Below, piece by piece: positions 9,239 to 18,334 of a stretch of DNA of 64,000 nt. Source of the stretch: Leifsonia sp. Leaf264 (GTDB taxonomy: Bacteria; Actinomycetota; Actinomycetes; Actinomycetales; Microbacteriaceae); assembly GCF_001422325.1 (NCBI RefSeq), contig NZ_LMMR01000004.1:628208-692207 (forward strand). Reading direction: 5' to 3'. A program made the translations under genes and the position numbers. The number at the start of each line of letters is the position of its first letter. The first letter of the stretch is position 1. The notes under the pieces were generated by a model. It saw only the letters and a list, made by a program, of their open reading frames with translations, made no database searches and was not told where the DNA came from.

Positions 9239-10432
9239 ATGCTTCGTTGGTTGACCGCTGGTGAGTCTCACGGCCCCGAACTCATCGCCATGCTGGAGGG
9301 TCTGCCCGCCGGCGTGCCCGTCTCGCTCGACGCCGTGCGCGCTGATCTCGCGCGCCGCAAGCTCGGGTACGGCCGAGGCGCCCGCATGAAGTTCGAGCAG
9401 GACGAACTGAGCATCTCGGGCGGCGTGCGCCACGGCTACTCGCTCGGCAGCCCCATCGCGCTGCGCATCGGCAACACCGAGTGGCCGAAGTGGGCCGAGG
9501 TCATGAGTCCCGAGCCGATCGAGGCCGACGCTCTCGGCCGCGGTCGCGGAGCGCCGCTGACCCGTCCGCGTCCCGGCCACGCCGACCTCGTCGGCATGCA
9601 GAAGTACGGCTTCGACGAGGCCAGGCCCGTGCTCGAGCGCGCGAGCGCGCGCGAGACGGCCGCCCGTGTCGCCCTGGGAGCCGTCGCCCGCTCCTTCCTC
9701 GCCGAACTCGGCATCAGTCTCGTCGCTCACACCATCGCCATCGGACCCGTCCGGGTTCCCGAGGGGGCCGCTCTCCCGCATCCGAACGACGTCGATGCCC
9801 TCGATGCCGATCCGCTGCGCTGCTTCGACTCCGCGACCAGTGCCCTGATGGTCGCCGAGGTGGATGCCGCCCACAAGGACGGCGACACCCTCGGAGGCGT
9901 GGTCGAGGTCCTCGCCTACGGCGTGCCTCCGGGTCTCGGCTCGTACGTGCACTGGGACCGCCGACTCGACTCGCAACTCGCTGCCGCCCTCATGGGAATC
10001 CAGGCGATCAAGGGCGTGGAGGTCGGCGACGGATTCCTGACCACCACCCGCCGAGGCTCCGAGGCCCACGACGAGCTCGTCATGACCGACGGTGCCATCG
10101 ACCGCGAGAGCGACAGGGCCGGCGGCACCGAGGGTGGAATGTCCACCGGAACAGTGCTGCGCGTGCGAGCCGGCATGAAGCCGATCGCCACGGTGCCGCA
10201 CGCCCTGCGCACTGTCGACGTGGCGTCGGGGGAGGCCGCTGCCGCCCATCACCAGCGCTCCGACGTGTGCGCGGTCCCCGCAGCCGGCGTCGTCGCCGAG
10301 GCGATGGTCGCGCTCGTGCTCGCCAACTCCGTGCTCGAGAAGTTCGGCGGAGACTCGCTGCCCGAGACCCGGCGCAACCTCGAGTCGTACCTCGCCGCAA
10401 TGCCGGCGAACCTGACGACCTCGCGACGATGA
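9239..10432 (+). CDS. aroC: Chorismate synthase
   Basis: A 397-residue FMN-dependent enzyme that converts 5-enolpyruvylshikimate-3-phosphate to chorismate. Family signatures are GESHGPEL at the N-terminus, [14 protein letters not shown] and [15 protein letters not shown] in the middle, and [10 protein letters not shown] in the C-terminal half. The frame is open far upstream, but ATG 9239 gives the conserved N-terminus [12 protein letters not shown]. An AAAGAT lies 6 bases before the ATG and could be a -10 box, though it is weak. The stop overlaps the aroK start (ATGA). Confidence 0.96.
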   Translation: MLRWLTAGESHGPELIAMLEGLPAGVPVSLDAVRADLARRKLGYGRGARMKFEQDELSISGGVRHGYSLGSPIALRIGNTEWPKWAEVMSPEPIEADALGRGRGAPLTRPRPGHADLVGMQKYGFDEARPVLERASARETAARVALGAVARSFLAELGISLVAHTIAIGPVRVPEGAALPHPNDVDALDADPLRCFDSATSALMVAEVDAAHKDGDTLGGVVEVLAYGVPPGLGSYVHWDRRLDSQLAAALMGIQAIKGVEVGDGFLTTTRRGSEAHDELVMTDGAIDRESDRAGGTEGGMSTGTVLRVRAGMKPIATVPHALRTVDVASGEAAAAHHQRSDVCAVPAAGVVAEAMVALVLANSVLEKFGGDSLPETRRNLESYLAAMPANLTTSRR

Positions 10433-10941
10433 CGCGCGCATCCGAGCTGCCCGTGGTCTTCATCGGACCGATGGGCTCGGGCAAGTCGCGCATCGGGCGC
10501 AAGGTGGCCGCAGCGCTCGGCGTGCCCTTCATCGACACCGACAGCGTCGTCGTCGCAGGCCACGGTGCCATCAGCGACATCTTCGACCGTGACGGCGAGG
10601 AGCGCTTCCGCGAGCTCGAGCGCGAGGCCGTCGCCCAGTCTCTCGGCGAGCCCGCCGTCGTCTCGCTCGGCGGTGGAGCGGTCCTCGATCCGCGCACGCA
10701 GGAGGACCTGCGCGGCACGACGGTGGTGCTGCTGACAGTCACTGCTGAAGCCGTCGCCAAGCGCATCCAGGGCGGCAAGCGTCCGCTCATCGCCGATGAC
10801 GGCGTCGCGGCGTGGGAGCGCATCCTGGACGAACGCCGACCGCTCTACGAGGAACTGGCGACAGTGACCTTCGACACCTCGACGGGCTCGCTCACCGAGC
10901 TCGCCGCAGATATCGTGACCTGGCTGAAAGAGGACAAGTGA
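10429..10941 (+). CDS. aroK: Shikimate kinase
   Basis: A 170-residue P-loop kinase forming shikimate-3-phosphate with ATP. Walker A is GPMGSGKS (residues 13-20), the shikimate-binding DTD is near residue 37, GGGAVLD follows, and the LID/arginine segment ([17 protein letters not shown]) completes the fold. ATG 10429 overlaps the aroC stop by four bases and its own stop overlaps the aroB GTG (GTGA), so aroC-aroK-aroB are probably translationally coupled. Confidence 0.95.
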   Translation: MTRASELPVVFIGPMGSGKSRIGRKVAAALGVPFIDTDSVVVAGHGAISDIFDRDGEERFRELEREAVAQSLGEPAVVSLGGGAVLDPRTQEDLRGTTVVLLTVTAEAVAKRIQGGKRPLIADDGVAAWERILDERRPLYEELATVTFDTSTGSLTELAADIVTWLKEDK

Positions 10942-12011
10942 CCGACACCGTCATCCCTGTGACCGGAGCCGACCCCTACGACATCGTCGTCGGAAACGGC
11001 GTGCTCTCGGGGCTCGCCGACAGGCTGGGCCAGAACGTGCGCAAGGTGCTCATCGTTCACGCGCCGACGCTCGGCGCCAAGGCCAACGAGTTGCGCGAGA
11101 GCCTGCAGGATCGCTTCGAGGTGCTGCTGGCCGAGGTTCCAGACGCCGAGACGGCCAAGCGGGTCGAGGTCGCCGCATTCTGCTGGCAGGTCATGGGACA
11201 GTCCGACTTCACCCGATCGGATGCCGTCATCGGCTTCGGCGGCGGCGCCGTCACGGACCTGGCCGGATTCGTTGCTGCGACCTGGCTGCGCGGCGTCAAG
11301 CTCATCCAGGTGCCGACCTCCGTCGCCGGCATGGTGGACGCGGCCATCGGCGGCAAGACCGGGATCAACACGGCGGAGGGGAAGAACCTCGTCGGTGCCT
11401 TCTACGCGCCGGCCGCCGTGTTCTGCGACCTCGACACCCTCGACACCCTGCCGAAGAACGAGATCCTCGCCGGCTTCGCCGAGATCGTGAAGGCCGGATT
11501 CATCGACTCGCCCGAGATCCTCGACATCATCGAGGCCGACGTCGACGCCGTCACGGATCCGTCGACGCCGCAGTTCCGCCGGGTGATCGAGCTCGCCATC
11601 GCCATGAAGGCGCGCGTCGTGAGCGAGGACTTCACCGAACAGGGCCTCCGCGAGATCCTGAACTACGGTCACACCCTCGGCCACGCCATCGAGCACGCCG
11701 AGCGCTATCAGTGGCGTCACGGTGCAGCCGTCTCCATCGGCATGGTGTTCGCCGCCGAGCTCGGCCGCCTCACCGGTTCACTCTCCGACGAGGTCGTCGA
11801 CAGGCACCGCAGCATCCTGGACTCGCTCAGCCTCCCGATCAGCTACCCCGTCGGCCGGTGGAACACGCTGCTCGCGACCATGCAGCGGGACAAGAAGGCG
11901 CGGGCCGGAATGCTGCGCTTCATCGTGCTCGACGACCTCGCCCGCCCGAGCGTGCTCACGGCCCCGGAGACGTCCCTGCTGTTCGCGGCCTACCAGGAGA
12001 TCGGCAGCTAG
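10938..12011 (+). CDS. aroB: 3-Dehydroquinate synthase
   Basis: A 357-residue NAD- and zinc-dependent cyclase converting DAHP to 3-dehydroquinate. The NAD-binding GGGAVTDLAGFVAATWLRG is followed by QVPTSVAGMVDAAIGGKTG (substrate and metal region), EIVKAGFI and the zinc-binding GHTLGHAIEH. GTG 10938 overlaps the aroK stop. The length is typical of the bacterial enzyme. A possible promoter for aroQ lies across its stop codon (TAGGCT 12009-12014). Confidence 0.96.
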   Translation: MTDTVIPVTGADPYDIVVGNGVLSGLADRLGQNVRKVLIVHAPTLGAKANELRESLQDRFEVLLAEVPDAETAKRVEVAAFCWQVMGQSDFTRSDAVIGFGGGAVTDLAGFVAATWLRGVKLIQVPTSVAGMVDAAIGGKTGINTAEGKNLVGAFYAPAAVFCDLDTLDTLPKNEILAGFAEIVKAGFIDSPEILDIIEADVDAVTDPSTPQFRRVIELAIAMKARVVSEDFTEQGLREILNYGHTLGHAIEHAERYQWRHGAAVSIGMVFAAELGRLTGSLSDEVVDRHRSILDSLSLPISYPVGRWNTLLATMQRDKKARAGMLRFIVLDDLARPSVLTAPETSLLFAAYQEIGS

Positions 12012-12014
12012 GCT
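12009..12014 (+). promoter_or_regulatory. Candidate -10 box before aroQ
   Basis: TAGGCT overlaps the aroB stop codon and ends 8 bases before ATG 12023, consistent with a nearly leaderless internal promoter. Confidence 0.35.
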
Positions 12015-12022
12015 GACCCATC

Positions 12023-12472
12023 ATGACGACGATCCTCGTGCTCAACGGCCCCAATCTCGGTCGACTCGGCTCCCGCGAGCCCGAGGTGTACGGTTCCGCG
12101 AACCTCGACGACCTGCGTGCCGCTCTGGCGCAGCAGGTGACGGATGCCGGCAGCGGCGTCGAGCTCGACCTGCGCCAGACCGACGACGAGTCCGAACTGG
12201 TGCGCTGGTTGCATGGCGCCGTCGACTCCGGGTCGCCCGTCGTTCTCAATCCGGCGGCCTTCACCCACTACAGCTACGCCCTCCGCGACGCTGCAGCACT
12301 GGTCACCACGGCCGGGCTGGCGCTCATCGAGGTGCACATCACGAACCCGCACACCCGTGAGGAGTTCCGGCACACGAGCGTCATCAGCGGGGTGGCATCC
12401 GGCGTCATCGCGGGATTCGGATTCGACTCCTACCGCCTGGCCGTCGACCAGATTCTCCGTTCCCAGGCGTGA
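12023..12472 (+). CDS. aroQ: 3-Dehydroquinate dehydratase, type II
   Basis: A 149-residue type II dehydroquinase giving 3-dehydroshikimate. [18 protein letters not shown] contains the catalytic Tyr23, [17 protein letters not shown] forms part of the active site, and EVHITN holds the general acid His105. The usual QSNHEG segment is replaced by QTDDES, a visible departure at a normally conserved position; whether it affects activity is unknown. It follows aroB by 11 bases and ends the aro cluster. Confidence 0.94.
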   Translation: MTTILVLNGPNLGRLGSREPEVYGSANLDDLRAALAQQVTDAGSGVELDLRQTDDESELVRWLHGAVDSGSPVVLNPAAFTHYSYALRDAAALVTTAGLALIEVHITNPHTREEFRHTSVISGVASGVIAGFGFDSYRLAVDQILRSQA

Positions 12473-12477
12473 GAGTC

Positions 12478-12483
12478 TAAACT
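12478..12483 (+). promoter_or_regulatory. efp promoter -10 box (TAAACT)
   Basis: TAAACT sits just after the aroQ stop. It would start a transcript near 12490, exactly at an ATG that opens a 15-codon ORF, 62 bases before the efp start. Confidence 0.5.
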
Positions 12484-12489
12484 TCTCTG

Positions 12490-12537
12490 ATGGCCCCGCG
12501 CGTTACGCGCCGTCGGCCGCGCAACTTCCCCAACTGA
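12490..12537 (+). CDS. Candidate leaderless 15-aa upstream ORF before efp
   Basis: ATG 12490 lies 6 bases after the TAAACT -10 box, the same spacing as leaderless genes elsewhere in the window. It opens a frame of 15 codons ([15 protein letters not shown]) ending with TGA at 12535-12537, 14 bases before the efp ATG. The peptide is Arg- and Pro-rich. It also spans the palindrome GCGCGTTACGCGC (12498-12510). Expression is not shown by sequence; a chance ORF of this length is quite possible. Confidence 0.35.
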   Translation: MAPRVTRRRPRNFPN

Positions 12538-12551
12538 AACGGACACTACGC

Positions 12552-13115
12552 ATGGCATCCACCGCTGACATCAAGAACGGCGTCGTCCTCTCGATCGACG
12601 GGCAGCTCTGGAGCGTGATCGAGTTCCAGCACGTGAAGCCCGGCAAGGGTGGCGCGTTCGTGCGCACCAAGCTGAAGAACGTCGTCACCGGCAAGGTCGT
12701 CGACCGCACCTACAACGCCGGCGCGAAGATCGAGATCGAGAACGTCGACCGTCGTGACTTCACCTACCTGTACGCGGACGGCGACGGCTTCGTGTTCATG
12801 GACACCGCCGACTACGACCAGATCACCGTCACCGACACCGTCGTCGGCGACGCGAAGAACTTCATGCTCGAGAACCAGGCCGTCACCGTCGCGCTGAACA
12901 ACGGCAACCCACTCTACGTCGAGCTTCCGGCATCCGTCGTGCTCGAGATCACCTACACCGAGCCCGGCCTGCAGGGCGACCGCTCCACCGGTGGCACCAA
13001 GCCCGCCACCGTCGAGACCGGCTACGAGATCCAGGTCCCGCTGTTCCTCGAGACCGGAACCAAGGTCAAGGTCGACACCCGCACGGGCGACTACCTCGGT
13101 CGCGTCAACGACTAG
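12552..13115 (+). CDS. efp: Translation elongation factor P
   Basis: A 187-residue three-domain tRNA-mimic that rescues ribosomes stalled at proline runs. Domain I carries the tip loop KPGKGGAF with Lys32 at the position modified in other bacteria. The KOW-like domain I, the OB domains II and III, and the C-terminal signature region ([13 protein letters not shown]) are all present. The Shine-Dalgarno is poor (GGAC, about 9 bases before the ATG). The stop codon shares one base with the nusB GTG. Its separate promoter and possible upstream ORF suggest control distinct from the aro genes. Confidence 0.96.
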   Translation: MASTADIKNGVVLSIDGQLWSVIEFQHVKPGKGGAFVRTKLKNVVTGKVVDRTYNAGAKIEIENVDRRDFTYLYADGDGFVFMDTADYDQITVTDTVVGDAKNFMLENQAVTVALNNGNPLYVELPASVVLEITYTEPGLQGDRSTGGTKPATVETGYEIQVPLFLETGTKVKVDTRTGDYLGRVND

Positions 13116-13528
13116 TGAGCGCCCGCACCAAGGCGCGCAAGCGCGCCCTCGACATCCTGTACTCGGCCGACATGCGGCAGATCACGGTTCCCCAGGCCCT
13201 CGCGGCCGAGGCCGAGCGTGCCGTGAACGAGCCGGCTCGCGAGGCGAGCTGGCTCTACGCCCGTGAGATCGTCGACGGCGTCGTCGACAACCAGGCCGAG
13301 ATCGACGAACTCATCGAGACCTACGCCCAGGGCTGGACCCTGAAGCGGATGCCGGCCATCGACCGCGCTCTCATCCGCATCGGCATCTGGGAGATCGTGT
13401 ACAACGACCAGGTTCCCGACGGCGTCGCCATCTCCGAGGCCGTCGAGGCCGCCACGGTGCTGTCGACCGACGACTCGGCGGGGTTCGTCAACGGCCTGCT
13501 GGCCAAGATCTCGCAGGTCAAGGCGTAG
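13115..13528 (+). CDS. nusB: Transcription antitermination factor NusB
   Basis: A 137-residue all-helical protein that binds boxA with S10 and promotes antitermination of rRNA operons. It begins SARTKARKRALDILYSADMR and contains RMPAIDRALIRIGIWEI and EAVEAATVLSTDDSAGFVNGLL, both diagnostic. GTG 13115 overlaps the efp stop (TAGTG), so efp and nusB are coupled, as in many actinobacteria. A hairpin lies just after the stop, before the convergent glycosyltransferase gene. Confidence 0.95.
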   Translation: MSARTKARKRALDILYSADMRQITVPQALAAEAERAVNEPAREASWLYAREIVDGVVDNQAEIDELIETYAQGWTLKRMPAIDRALIRIGIWEIVYNDQVPDGVAISEAVEAATVLSTDDSAGFVNGLLAKISQVKA

Positions 13529-13535
13529 CGCAGCC

Positions 13536-13553
13536 GCGCGTCGCCTGACGCGC
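13536..13553. terminator. Terminator-like hairpin between nusB and the glycosyltransferase
   Basis: GCGCGTC (13536-13542) pairs perfectly with GACGCGC (13547-13553) around a 4-base loop, 7 bases after the nusB stop and 17 bases before the end of the convergent gene. It can fold in transcripts from either strand. Confidence 0.55.
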
Positions 13554-13570
13554 CCGAACAGGCTGTGGCC

Positions 13571-14854
13571 TCACGCGGGGCGCGACGCGAGCAGCTCCAG
13601 CGTGTGAGCCACGACCTCCGCGGGTCCGTCGTGGCCGGCGAGACTGGCGGCGATGCGTTGGGCGTTGTCCTGGTACGACGGCTCCGTCGCGACGCGGCGC
13701 CAGCCCCGGAGAACGGCCCCCGGCTTCGGTGTGCCCGTGCGCAGGTTCACCCCGGCCCCGGCCCACGCCACACGGGCGGCGATCTCGGGCTTGTCGAGGT
13801 CACCGCCGGCTATGACCAGCGGGATGCCGTTGGACAGGGCCGCCAGCACTCCGCCCCACCCGCCGTTCGTGATCATCACGTCGACGTGGGGGAGCAGCTC
13901 CGCGTACGGAACGAGGCCGGCGACTCGTGCATTGGGCGGCACCGGGAACGGCAGCTGTGCTGCATCCGCGATTCCCGTCGACACGACGAGCGTCACAGGC
14001 TGCCGGCCGAGGGCGCCCATGGCCGGTTCGATGAGGTCGTGGGGATCGACGTTCAGCGTTCCCTGCGTCACGTGGACCACGGATGCCGTGGGCTCGAGCA
14101 CCTCAGACCACCACGCCGGCAGCTCCCCGGTCGATCGCGGCGGCGTCGTGAGGGCTCCGACGAACACGACCTGCGGCGGCAGGTCGCTGCGGGGATACTC
14201 GAGCTCGGGCACTCCACTGGCGCAGACCAGGTCGGGGGAGTACCACGACTCCTCGAAGGCCGTCGCCGACACTGGAAGCCCGCAGGCCTCGCGCTGCTCG
14301 CTGTAGGCCGCGCTCATGCCCCGGGTCGCCAGGGGCAGCAGGCGTCGGAGGGCGGCATCCCGCAGGCAACCGGCGGGTCCCCGGGCCGGCGGGATCCCGA
14401 GGGACGGCGGCGGGAGCTCCCGACTCGGGATCGCCAGCGGCACGATGGCCACAGTGACCCAGGGCGACGCCGTGCGCTCGGAGGCCAGACGCGCACCCAG
14501 GCTGAGGTTGTCGGCGACGATCACGTCCCACGGGCGATCCCTCCAGGCGGCGACCAGGTCGTCGCTCTGCCTGGCCGCCGTTCGGATGAACAGGTGCTCG
14601 ACGTTCGCGAGCATCTGACGCGGACCCTTGCGTCCCTTCAGCTCGGGAAAGGTGGGTTCGAGGTCGTGCTCGTCGAAGTCGGGGGCCGCACGCCAGGGCA
14701 CGATCTCGGCACCCAGAGCCGCGAACACCGGGGCATGAGCCGAGCCCGTGTAGACCCGCACGGCGTGGCCGTCGTCGAGGAAGGCGCGCGCGACCGCGGC
14801 TATGGGCGCGACATGCCCGACGAAGGGCATCACGGCGATCATCACGTCGGCCAT
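13571..14854 (-). CDS. GT1-family glycosyltransferase (MGT/UGT-like)
   Basis: A 427-residue GT-B glycosyltransferase of the kind that moves sugars from UDP-sugars to small acceptors (macrolides, lipids, flavonoid-like compounds). The N-terminal half starts VMIAVMPFVGHVAPIAAVA, with the His typical of the catalytic base. The C-terminal donor site has TNGGWGGVLAALSNGIPLV followed by a GGDLDKPEIAARV segment, matching bacterial MGT-type rather than plant UGT sequences. The acceptor is unknown. The gene lies on the opposite strand between nusB and pyrR, with no close partner, so context says nothing about its substrate. ATG 14854 has no strong ribosome-binding site. Confidence 0.8.
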   Translation of the reverse strand: MADVMIAVMPFVGHVAPIAAVARAFLDDGHAVRVYTGSAHAPVFAALGAEIVPWRAAPDFDEHDLEPTFPELKGRKGPRQMLANVEHLFIRTAARQSDDLVAAWRDRPWDVIVADNLSLGARLASERTASPWVTVAIVPLAIPSRELPPPSLGIPPARGPAGCLRDAALRRLLPLATRGMSAAYSEQREACGLPVSATAFEESWYSPDLVCASGVPELEYPRSDLPPQVVFVGALTTPPRSTGELPAWWSEVLEPTASVVHVTQGTLNVDPHDLIEPAMGALGRQPVTLVVSTGIADAAQLPFPVPPNARVAGLVPYAELLPHVDVMITNGGWGGVLAALSNGIPLVIAGGDLDKPEIAARVAWAGAGVNLRTGTPKPGAVLRGWRRVATEPSYQDNAQRIAASLAGHDGPAEVVAHTLELLASRPA

Positions 14855-14925
14855 GGCTCATGCAAGCACAGTCGACGACGGATGCGAAAGGCTGCAGGCT
14901 CGGTCGGATCGTGCTCGTCGTTCGC

Positions 14926-14931
14926 TATGCT
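14926..14931 (+). promoter_or_regulatory. pyr operon -10 box (TATGCT)
   Basis: TATGCT fits the actinobacterial -10 consensus and would begin the transcript near 14938, giving a leader of about 50 bases before pyrR. No clear -35 is seen. Confidence 0.5.
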
Positions 14932-14935
14932 GGAG

Positions 14936-14980
14936 AGGTTGGCAACCTTTAAGGCCGTCCTGTGAGACGGAGAAGGGAGT
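14936..14980 (+). promoter_or_regulatory. PyrR-binding leader of the pyr operon
   Basis: The leader has a small stem AGGTT/AACCT (14936-14948) and a second stem CCGTC (14955-14959) with GACGG (14966-14970) enclosing the loop CTGTGA. The second matches the known PyrR-binding hairpin (conserved UCC-NGNGAG type loop). It ends directly at AGAAGGGAG (14971-14979), the ribosome-binding site of pyrR. This geometry fits translational repression by PyrR with UMP, as described for mycobacterial pyr operons, rather than transcription attenuation; no terminator follows. Confidence 0.75.
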
Positions 14981-14987
14981 CGGTCTG

Positions 14988-15527
14988 ATGGCGCGCACAG
15001 TGCTGAATCACTCTGACATTTCGCGGGCGCTCACCCGCATCTCGCACGAGATCCTCGAGTCCAATCGCGGCTCATCCGATCTCGTCATCCTCGGCATCCC
15101 CACGCGTGGCACAGTTCTGGCCCGCCGCATCGCCGAGACCATCCAGCGCATCGAGCCCGACGCCCCGGCTCGGCTCGCGGGCTCTCTCGACGTCACCATG
15201 TACCGGGACGACCTGTCGCGCACCAGGACCCGCACCCCGGCGCCCACGGACGTCCCCGTCGGCATCGACGGCAAGACCGTGGTGCTCGTCGACGACGTGC
15301 TGTTCTCCGGCCGCACCATCCGAGCCGCCTTCGACGCGCTCAACGACCTGGGCCGGGCCAAGGCCGTGCGCCTGGCCGTGCTCGTCGACCGTGGCCACCG
15401 GGACTTCCCGATCCGAGCCGACTTCGTCGGCAAGAACCTGCCGAGCGCCACATCCGAGCGCATCAACGTGCACCTGAACGAGATCGACGGCAGCGAGTTC
15501 GTCTCGATCGAGGGAGGCGAGGAATGA
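14988..15527 (+). CDS. pyrR: Bifunctional pyr operon regulator / uracil phosphoribosyltransferase PyrR
   Basis: A 179-residue PRPP-binding protein that represses the pyr mRNA when UMP is high and has weak uracil phosphoribosyltransferase activity. The PRPP loop [17 protein letters not shown] lies around residues 97-113; IPTRG and YRDDLSR are also typical. ATG 14988 follows AGAAGGGAG by 8 bases. The stop overlaps the pyrB start (ATGA). Its own leader carries the RNA hairpin it is expected to bind, so it should be autoregulatory. Confidence 0.96.
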   Translation: MARTVLNHSDISRALTRISHEILESNRGSSDLVILGIPTRGTVLARRIAETIQRIEPDAPARLAGSLDVTMYRDDLSRTRTRTPAPTDVPVGIDGKTVVLVDDVLFSGRTIRAAFDALNDLGRAKAVRLAVLVDRGHRDFPIRADFVGKNLPSATSERINVHLNEIDGSEFVSIEGGEE

Positions 15528-16471
15528 GGCATCTCCTCTCCACGCGGGATCTGAGCCGCGACGAGGCGATCGAGTTGCTCGACATCGCCGAGGACATGGC
15601 CGACGTGCAGTTGCGCGAGGTCAAGAAGCTGCCGACGCTGCGCGGTCGTACCGTCGTCAACCTGTTCTTCGAGGACTCCACGCGCACGAAGGTGTCGTTC
15701 GAGGCCGCGGCCAAGCGCCTCAGCGCCGACGTCATCTCCTTCAGCGCCAAGGGGTCGAGCGTCTCGAAGGGCGAGAGCCTGAAGGACACGGCCCAGACCC
15801 TGGCGGCGATCGGCGCGGACGCCGTCGTCATCCGCCACGGATCCTCCGGTGCCCCGCTCGTCCTGGCCCAGAGCGGCTGGATCGACGCCGGCGTGCTGAA
15901 TGCCGGAGACGGCACCCACGAGCATCCGACGCAGGCCCTGCTCGATGCCTTCACTCTGCGCCGTCGCATCCACGGACGCGCCTCGCGAGGACGCGGACTC
16001 GACGGCGTCACTGTCACCATCGTCGGCGACATCCTGCACTCCCGTGTCGCCCGATCGAACGTCTGGCTGCTCTCGACCCTCGGCGCCCAGGTGAGCCTCG
16101 TCGCGCCGCCGACCCTGCTGCCGGTGGACCTCGCGGCCTGGCCCGTCACCGTCGGCTACGACCTCGATGCCGCCATCGACGCCGACCCCGACGCCGTGAT
16201 GATGCTCCGCATCCAACTCGAACGGATGCAGGCGGCGTTCTTCCCCAACAGCCGGGAGTATTCCCGCGCATGGGGTCTCGATGACGAGAGGTTCGCCCGG
16301 CTGCGGGCGGATAGCATTGTCATGCACCCGGGCCCGATGAATCGCGGCCTGGAGATCTCTTCCCGGGCAGCCGACTCTCCCCAGTCGAGTGTGCTCGAGC
16401 AGGTTGCGAATGGAGTTTCGGTGAGAATGGCCGCCCTGTACCTACTGCTCTCCGGCGAGAAGGGGGAGTAG
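15524..16471 (+). CDS. pyrB: Aspartate carbamoyltransferase catalytic subunit
   Basis: A 315-residue catalytic chain joining carbamoyl phosphate and aspartate. The carbamoyl-phosphate loop FFEDSTRT is near residues 48-55, [18 protein letters not shown] is the mobile loop, [13 protein letters not shown] and HPGPMNRG complete the active site. No pyrI-type regulatory gene follows; the next gene is pyrC, as in other Gram-positive pyr operons. Confidence 0.96.
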   Translation: MRHLLSTRDLSRDEAIELLDIAEDMADVQLREVKKLPTLRGRTVVNLFFEDSTRTKVSFEAAAKRLSADVISFSAKGSSVSKGESLKDTAQTLAAIGADAVVIRHGSSGAPLVLAQSGWIDAGVLNAGDGTHEHPTQALLDAFTLRRRIHGRASRGRGLDGVTVTIVGDILHSRVARSNVWLLSTLGAQVSLVAPPTLLPVDLAAWPVTVGYDLDAAIDADPDAVMMLRIQLERMQAAFFPNSREYSRAWGLDDERFARLRADSIVMHPGPMNRGLEISSRAADSPQSSVLEQVANGVSVRMAALYLLLSGEKGE

Positions 16472-16476
16472 GCGAC

Positions 16477-17808
16477 ATGGCCGAGTCCTACCTCATCCGC
16501 GGAGCCTCGCTGGCCGACGGCTCGCGTTCCGACATCCTCCTCGACGGCGGCATCATCGCCGAGGTCGGCAGCGGCGTCTCAGCCGCCGGAGCCACTGTCA
16601 TCGACGCCGACGGCCTCCTAGCGCTGCCCGGCCTGGTCGACCTGCACACGCACCTGCGCGAGCCGGGCTACGAGCAGAGCGAGACGATCCTCACCGGAAC
16701 CCGGGCCGCGGCAGCCGGCGGGTTCACGGCGGTCTTCGCCATGGCCAACACGGCCCCCGTGGCCGACACCGCCGGAGTCGTCGAGCAGGAGCTCGCCCTC
16801 GGCGAGGCGGCGGGCTACGCCACCGTGCAGCCGATCGGTGCCGTCACAGTGGGCCTGCAGGGTGAACGCCTCGCCGAGCTCGGTGCCATGGCGAGGTCGC
16901 GGGCGAACGTCAGGGTCTTCTCCGACGACGGCTTCTGCGTCTCGGATGCTCTGCTCATGCGTCGCGCCCTCGAGTACGTGAAGGCCTTCGACGGCGTCAT
17001 CGCCCAGCACGCCCAGGAGCCGCGGCTCACCCAGGGCGCCCAGATGAACGAGGGGGCGCTGTCGGGTGAGCTCGGACTGGCCGGCTGGCCCGCCGTGGCC
17101 GAGGAGGCGATCATCGCCCGCGACGTGCTGCTCGCCGAGCACGTCGGCTCGCGCCTGCACATCTGCCACGTCTCGACGGCGGGTTCCGTCGACGTCATCC
17201 GCTGGGCCAAGGCTCGTGGCATCCAGGTCACGGCCGAGGTCACGCCGCACCACCTGCTGCTGACCGAGGACCTGATCGCCGGCTACGACGCCCGCTTCAA
17301 GGTGAACCCGCCGCTCCGCCGTCGCGAAGACGTCGAGGCCGTGCGGGCGGCGCTGGCCGACGGCACCATCGACATCGTCGCCACCGATCATGCACCGCAT
17401 CCGTCGGAATCCAAGGAATGCGAGTGGGATGCCGCAGCCAACGGCATGGTCGGCCTGGAGTCGGCCCTCTCGGTCGTGCACGCCTCGGTGGTCGAGAACG
17501 GCCTTCTCGACTGGACGGATGTCGCCCGCGTGCTCTCCCAGACCCCGGCGCGCATCGGCCGCATCCGCGGTCAGGGCGAATCCATCGCCGTCGGCGGGGC
17601 ACCCGAGATCGTGCTCTACGACCCGAGCGCCAGCCGCGAGTTCAGCACGGCCGACCTGGCGGGGCGCAGTGTGAACTCGCCCTACCTCGGCCGCACTCTT
17701 CCAGGACGCGTCGTGGCCACCTTCCACCACGGCTACGCCACGGTGCTCGACGGAGACGTGCGGGACACGGCCGAGATCGCGGCAGCAGCAGGGGCGGCAC
17801 GAGCATGA
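16477..17808 (+). CDS. pyrC: Dihydroorotase, type I
   Basis: A 443-residue amidohydrolase that cyclises carbamoyl aspartate to dihydroorotate. Zinc ligands include His57 and His59 ([10 protein letters not shown]). [13 protein letters not shown] holds the Asp found in class I enzymes instead of a carboxylated lysine, and ATDHAPHP carries the C-terminal catalytic Asp. AAGGGGGAG lies about 7 bases before ATG 16477. The stop overlaps the next gene's ATG. Confidence 0.96.
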   Translation: MAESYLIRGASLADGSRSDILLDGGIIAEVGSGVSAAGATVIDADGLLALPGLVDLHTHLREPGYEQSETILTGTRAAAAGGFTAVFAMANTAPVADTAGVVEQELALGEAAGYATVQPIGAVTVGLQGERLAELGAMARSRANVRVFSDDGFCVSDALLMRRALEYVKAFDGVIAQHAQEPRLTQGAQMNEGALSGELGLAGWPAVAEEAIIARDVLLAEHVGSRLHICHVSTAGSVDVIRWAKARGIQVTAEVTPHHLLLTEDLIAGYDARFKVNPPLRRREDVEAVRAALADGTIDIVATDHAPHPSESKECEWDAAANGMVGLESALSVVHASVVENGLLDWTDVARVLSQTPARIGRIRGQGESIAVGGAPEIVLYDPSASREFSTADLAGRSVNSPYLGRTLPGRVVATFHHGYATVLDGDVRDTAEIAAAAGAARA

Positions 17809-18332
17809 CCGACTACACGGTTCCCGCGATCATCATCATCGCCATCACGGCCCTCATCCTGCTGGCGATGTGGCTGGGCTGGCGCGGCCGCAACCGCCGC
17901 GACGTCCAGGTCGGCGCCTACCCGCTGCCGGAATCGGTCGCCGCCCCCATCGTCGGTGCCGACGGCTTCTACGTCGCCACCACGCAGCACGAGAAGCCGC
18001 TGGAACGCCTGAACATCCGCAGCCTCGGCTTCAGGTCGCGGGCCCGGGTGACGGTCGGCGCGGACGGCGTCGCCCTGGAGATCCCGGGGGAGGAGACGGC
18101 CTGGATCCCGAGCGACGCGATCCGCGGCGCCGGCCCCGCCACCTTCGCCATCGATCGGGTCGTCGAGCGCGACGGCCTCGTCTGCATCACCTGGGCCATG
18201 GCGGGCTCCGGAGATCTCGCCGACAGCTACCTGCGGGTCTCCGACCCCTCAGACCGCGAGCGCGTCCTCGACGCTCTCGCCCACATCCTCAGCTCCGCCC
18301 ACGCGGACGCGACCGAAGAAAGCGAGGCCTGA
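17805..18332 (+). CDS. PH-like membrane protein of the pyrimidine operon
   Basis: A 175-residue protein with one N-terminal membrane helix (about residues 5-26, [20 protein letters not shown]), a basic RGRNRRD stop-transfer sequence and a beta-rich cytoplasmic domain with a conserved-looking end ([21 protein letters not shown]). I do not know a function. Related genes at this spot are usually described as PH-like domain proteins. It is locked into the operon: its ATG overlaps the pyrC stop and its stop is 2 bases before carA. That argues for a role tied to pyrimidine synthesis or for membrane association of its enzymes, but this is inference. Confidence 0.8.
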   Translation: MTDYTVPAIIIIAITALILLAMWLGWRGRNRRDVQVGAYPLPESVAAPIVGADGFYVATTQHEKPLERLNIRSLGFRSRARVTVGADGVALEIPGEETAWIPSDAIRGAGPATFAIDRVVERDGLVCITWAMAGSGDLADSYLRVSDPSDRERVLDALAHILSSAHADATEESEA

Positions 18333-18334
18333 AC

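Noticed and set aside
14939-14965. 8-codon leader peptide in the pyr leader
   Set aside because: It uses TTG, is very short, and the same bases are better explained by the PyrR-binding hairpins; kept only as a remark.
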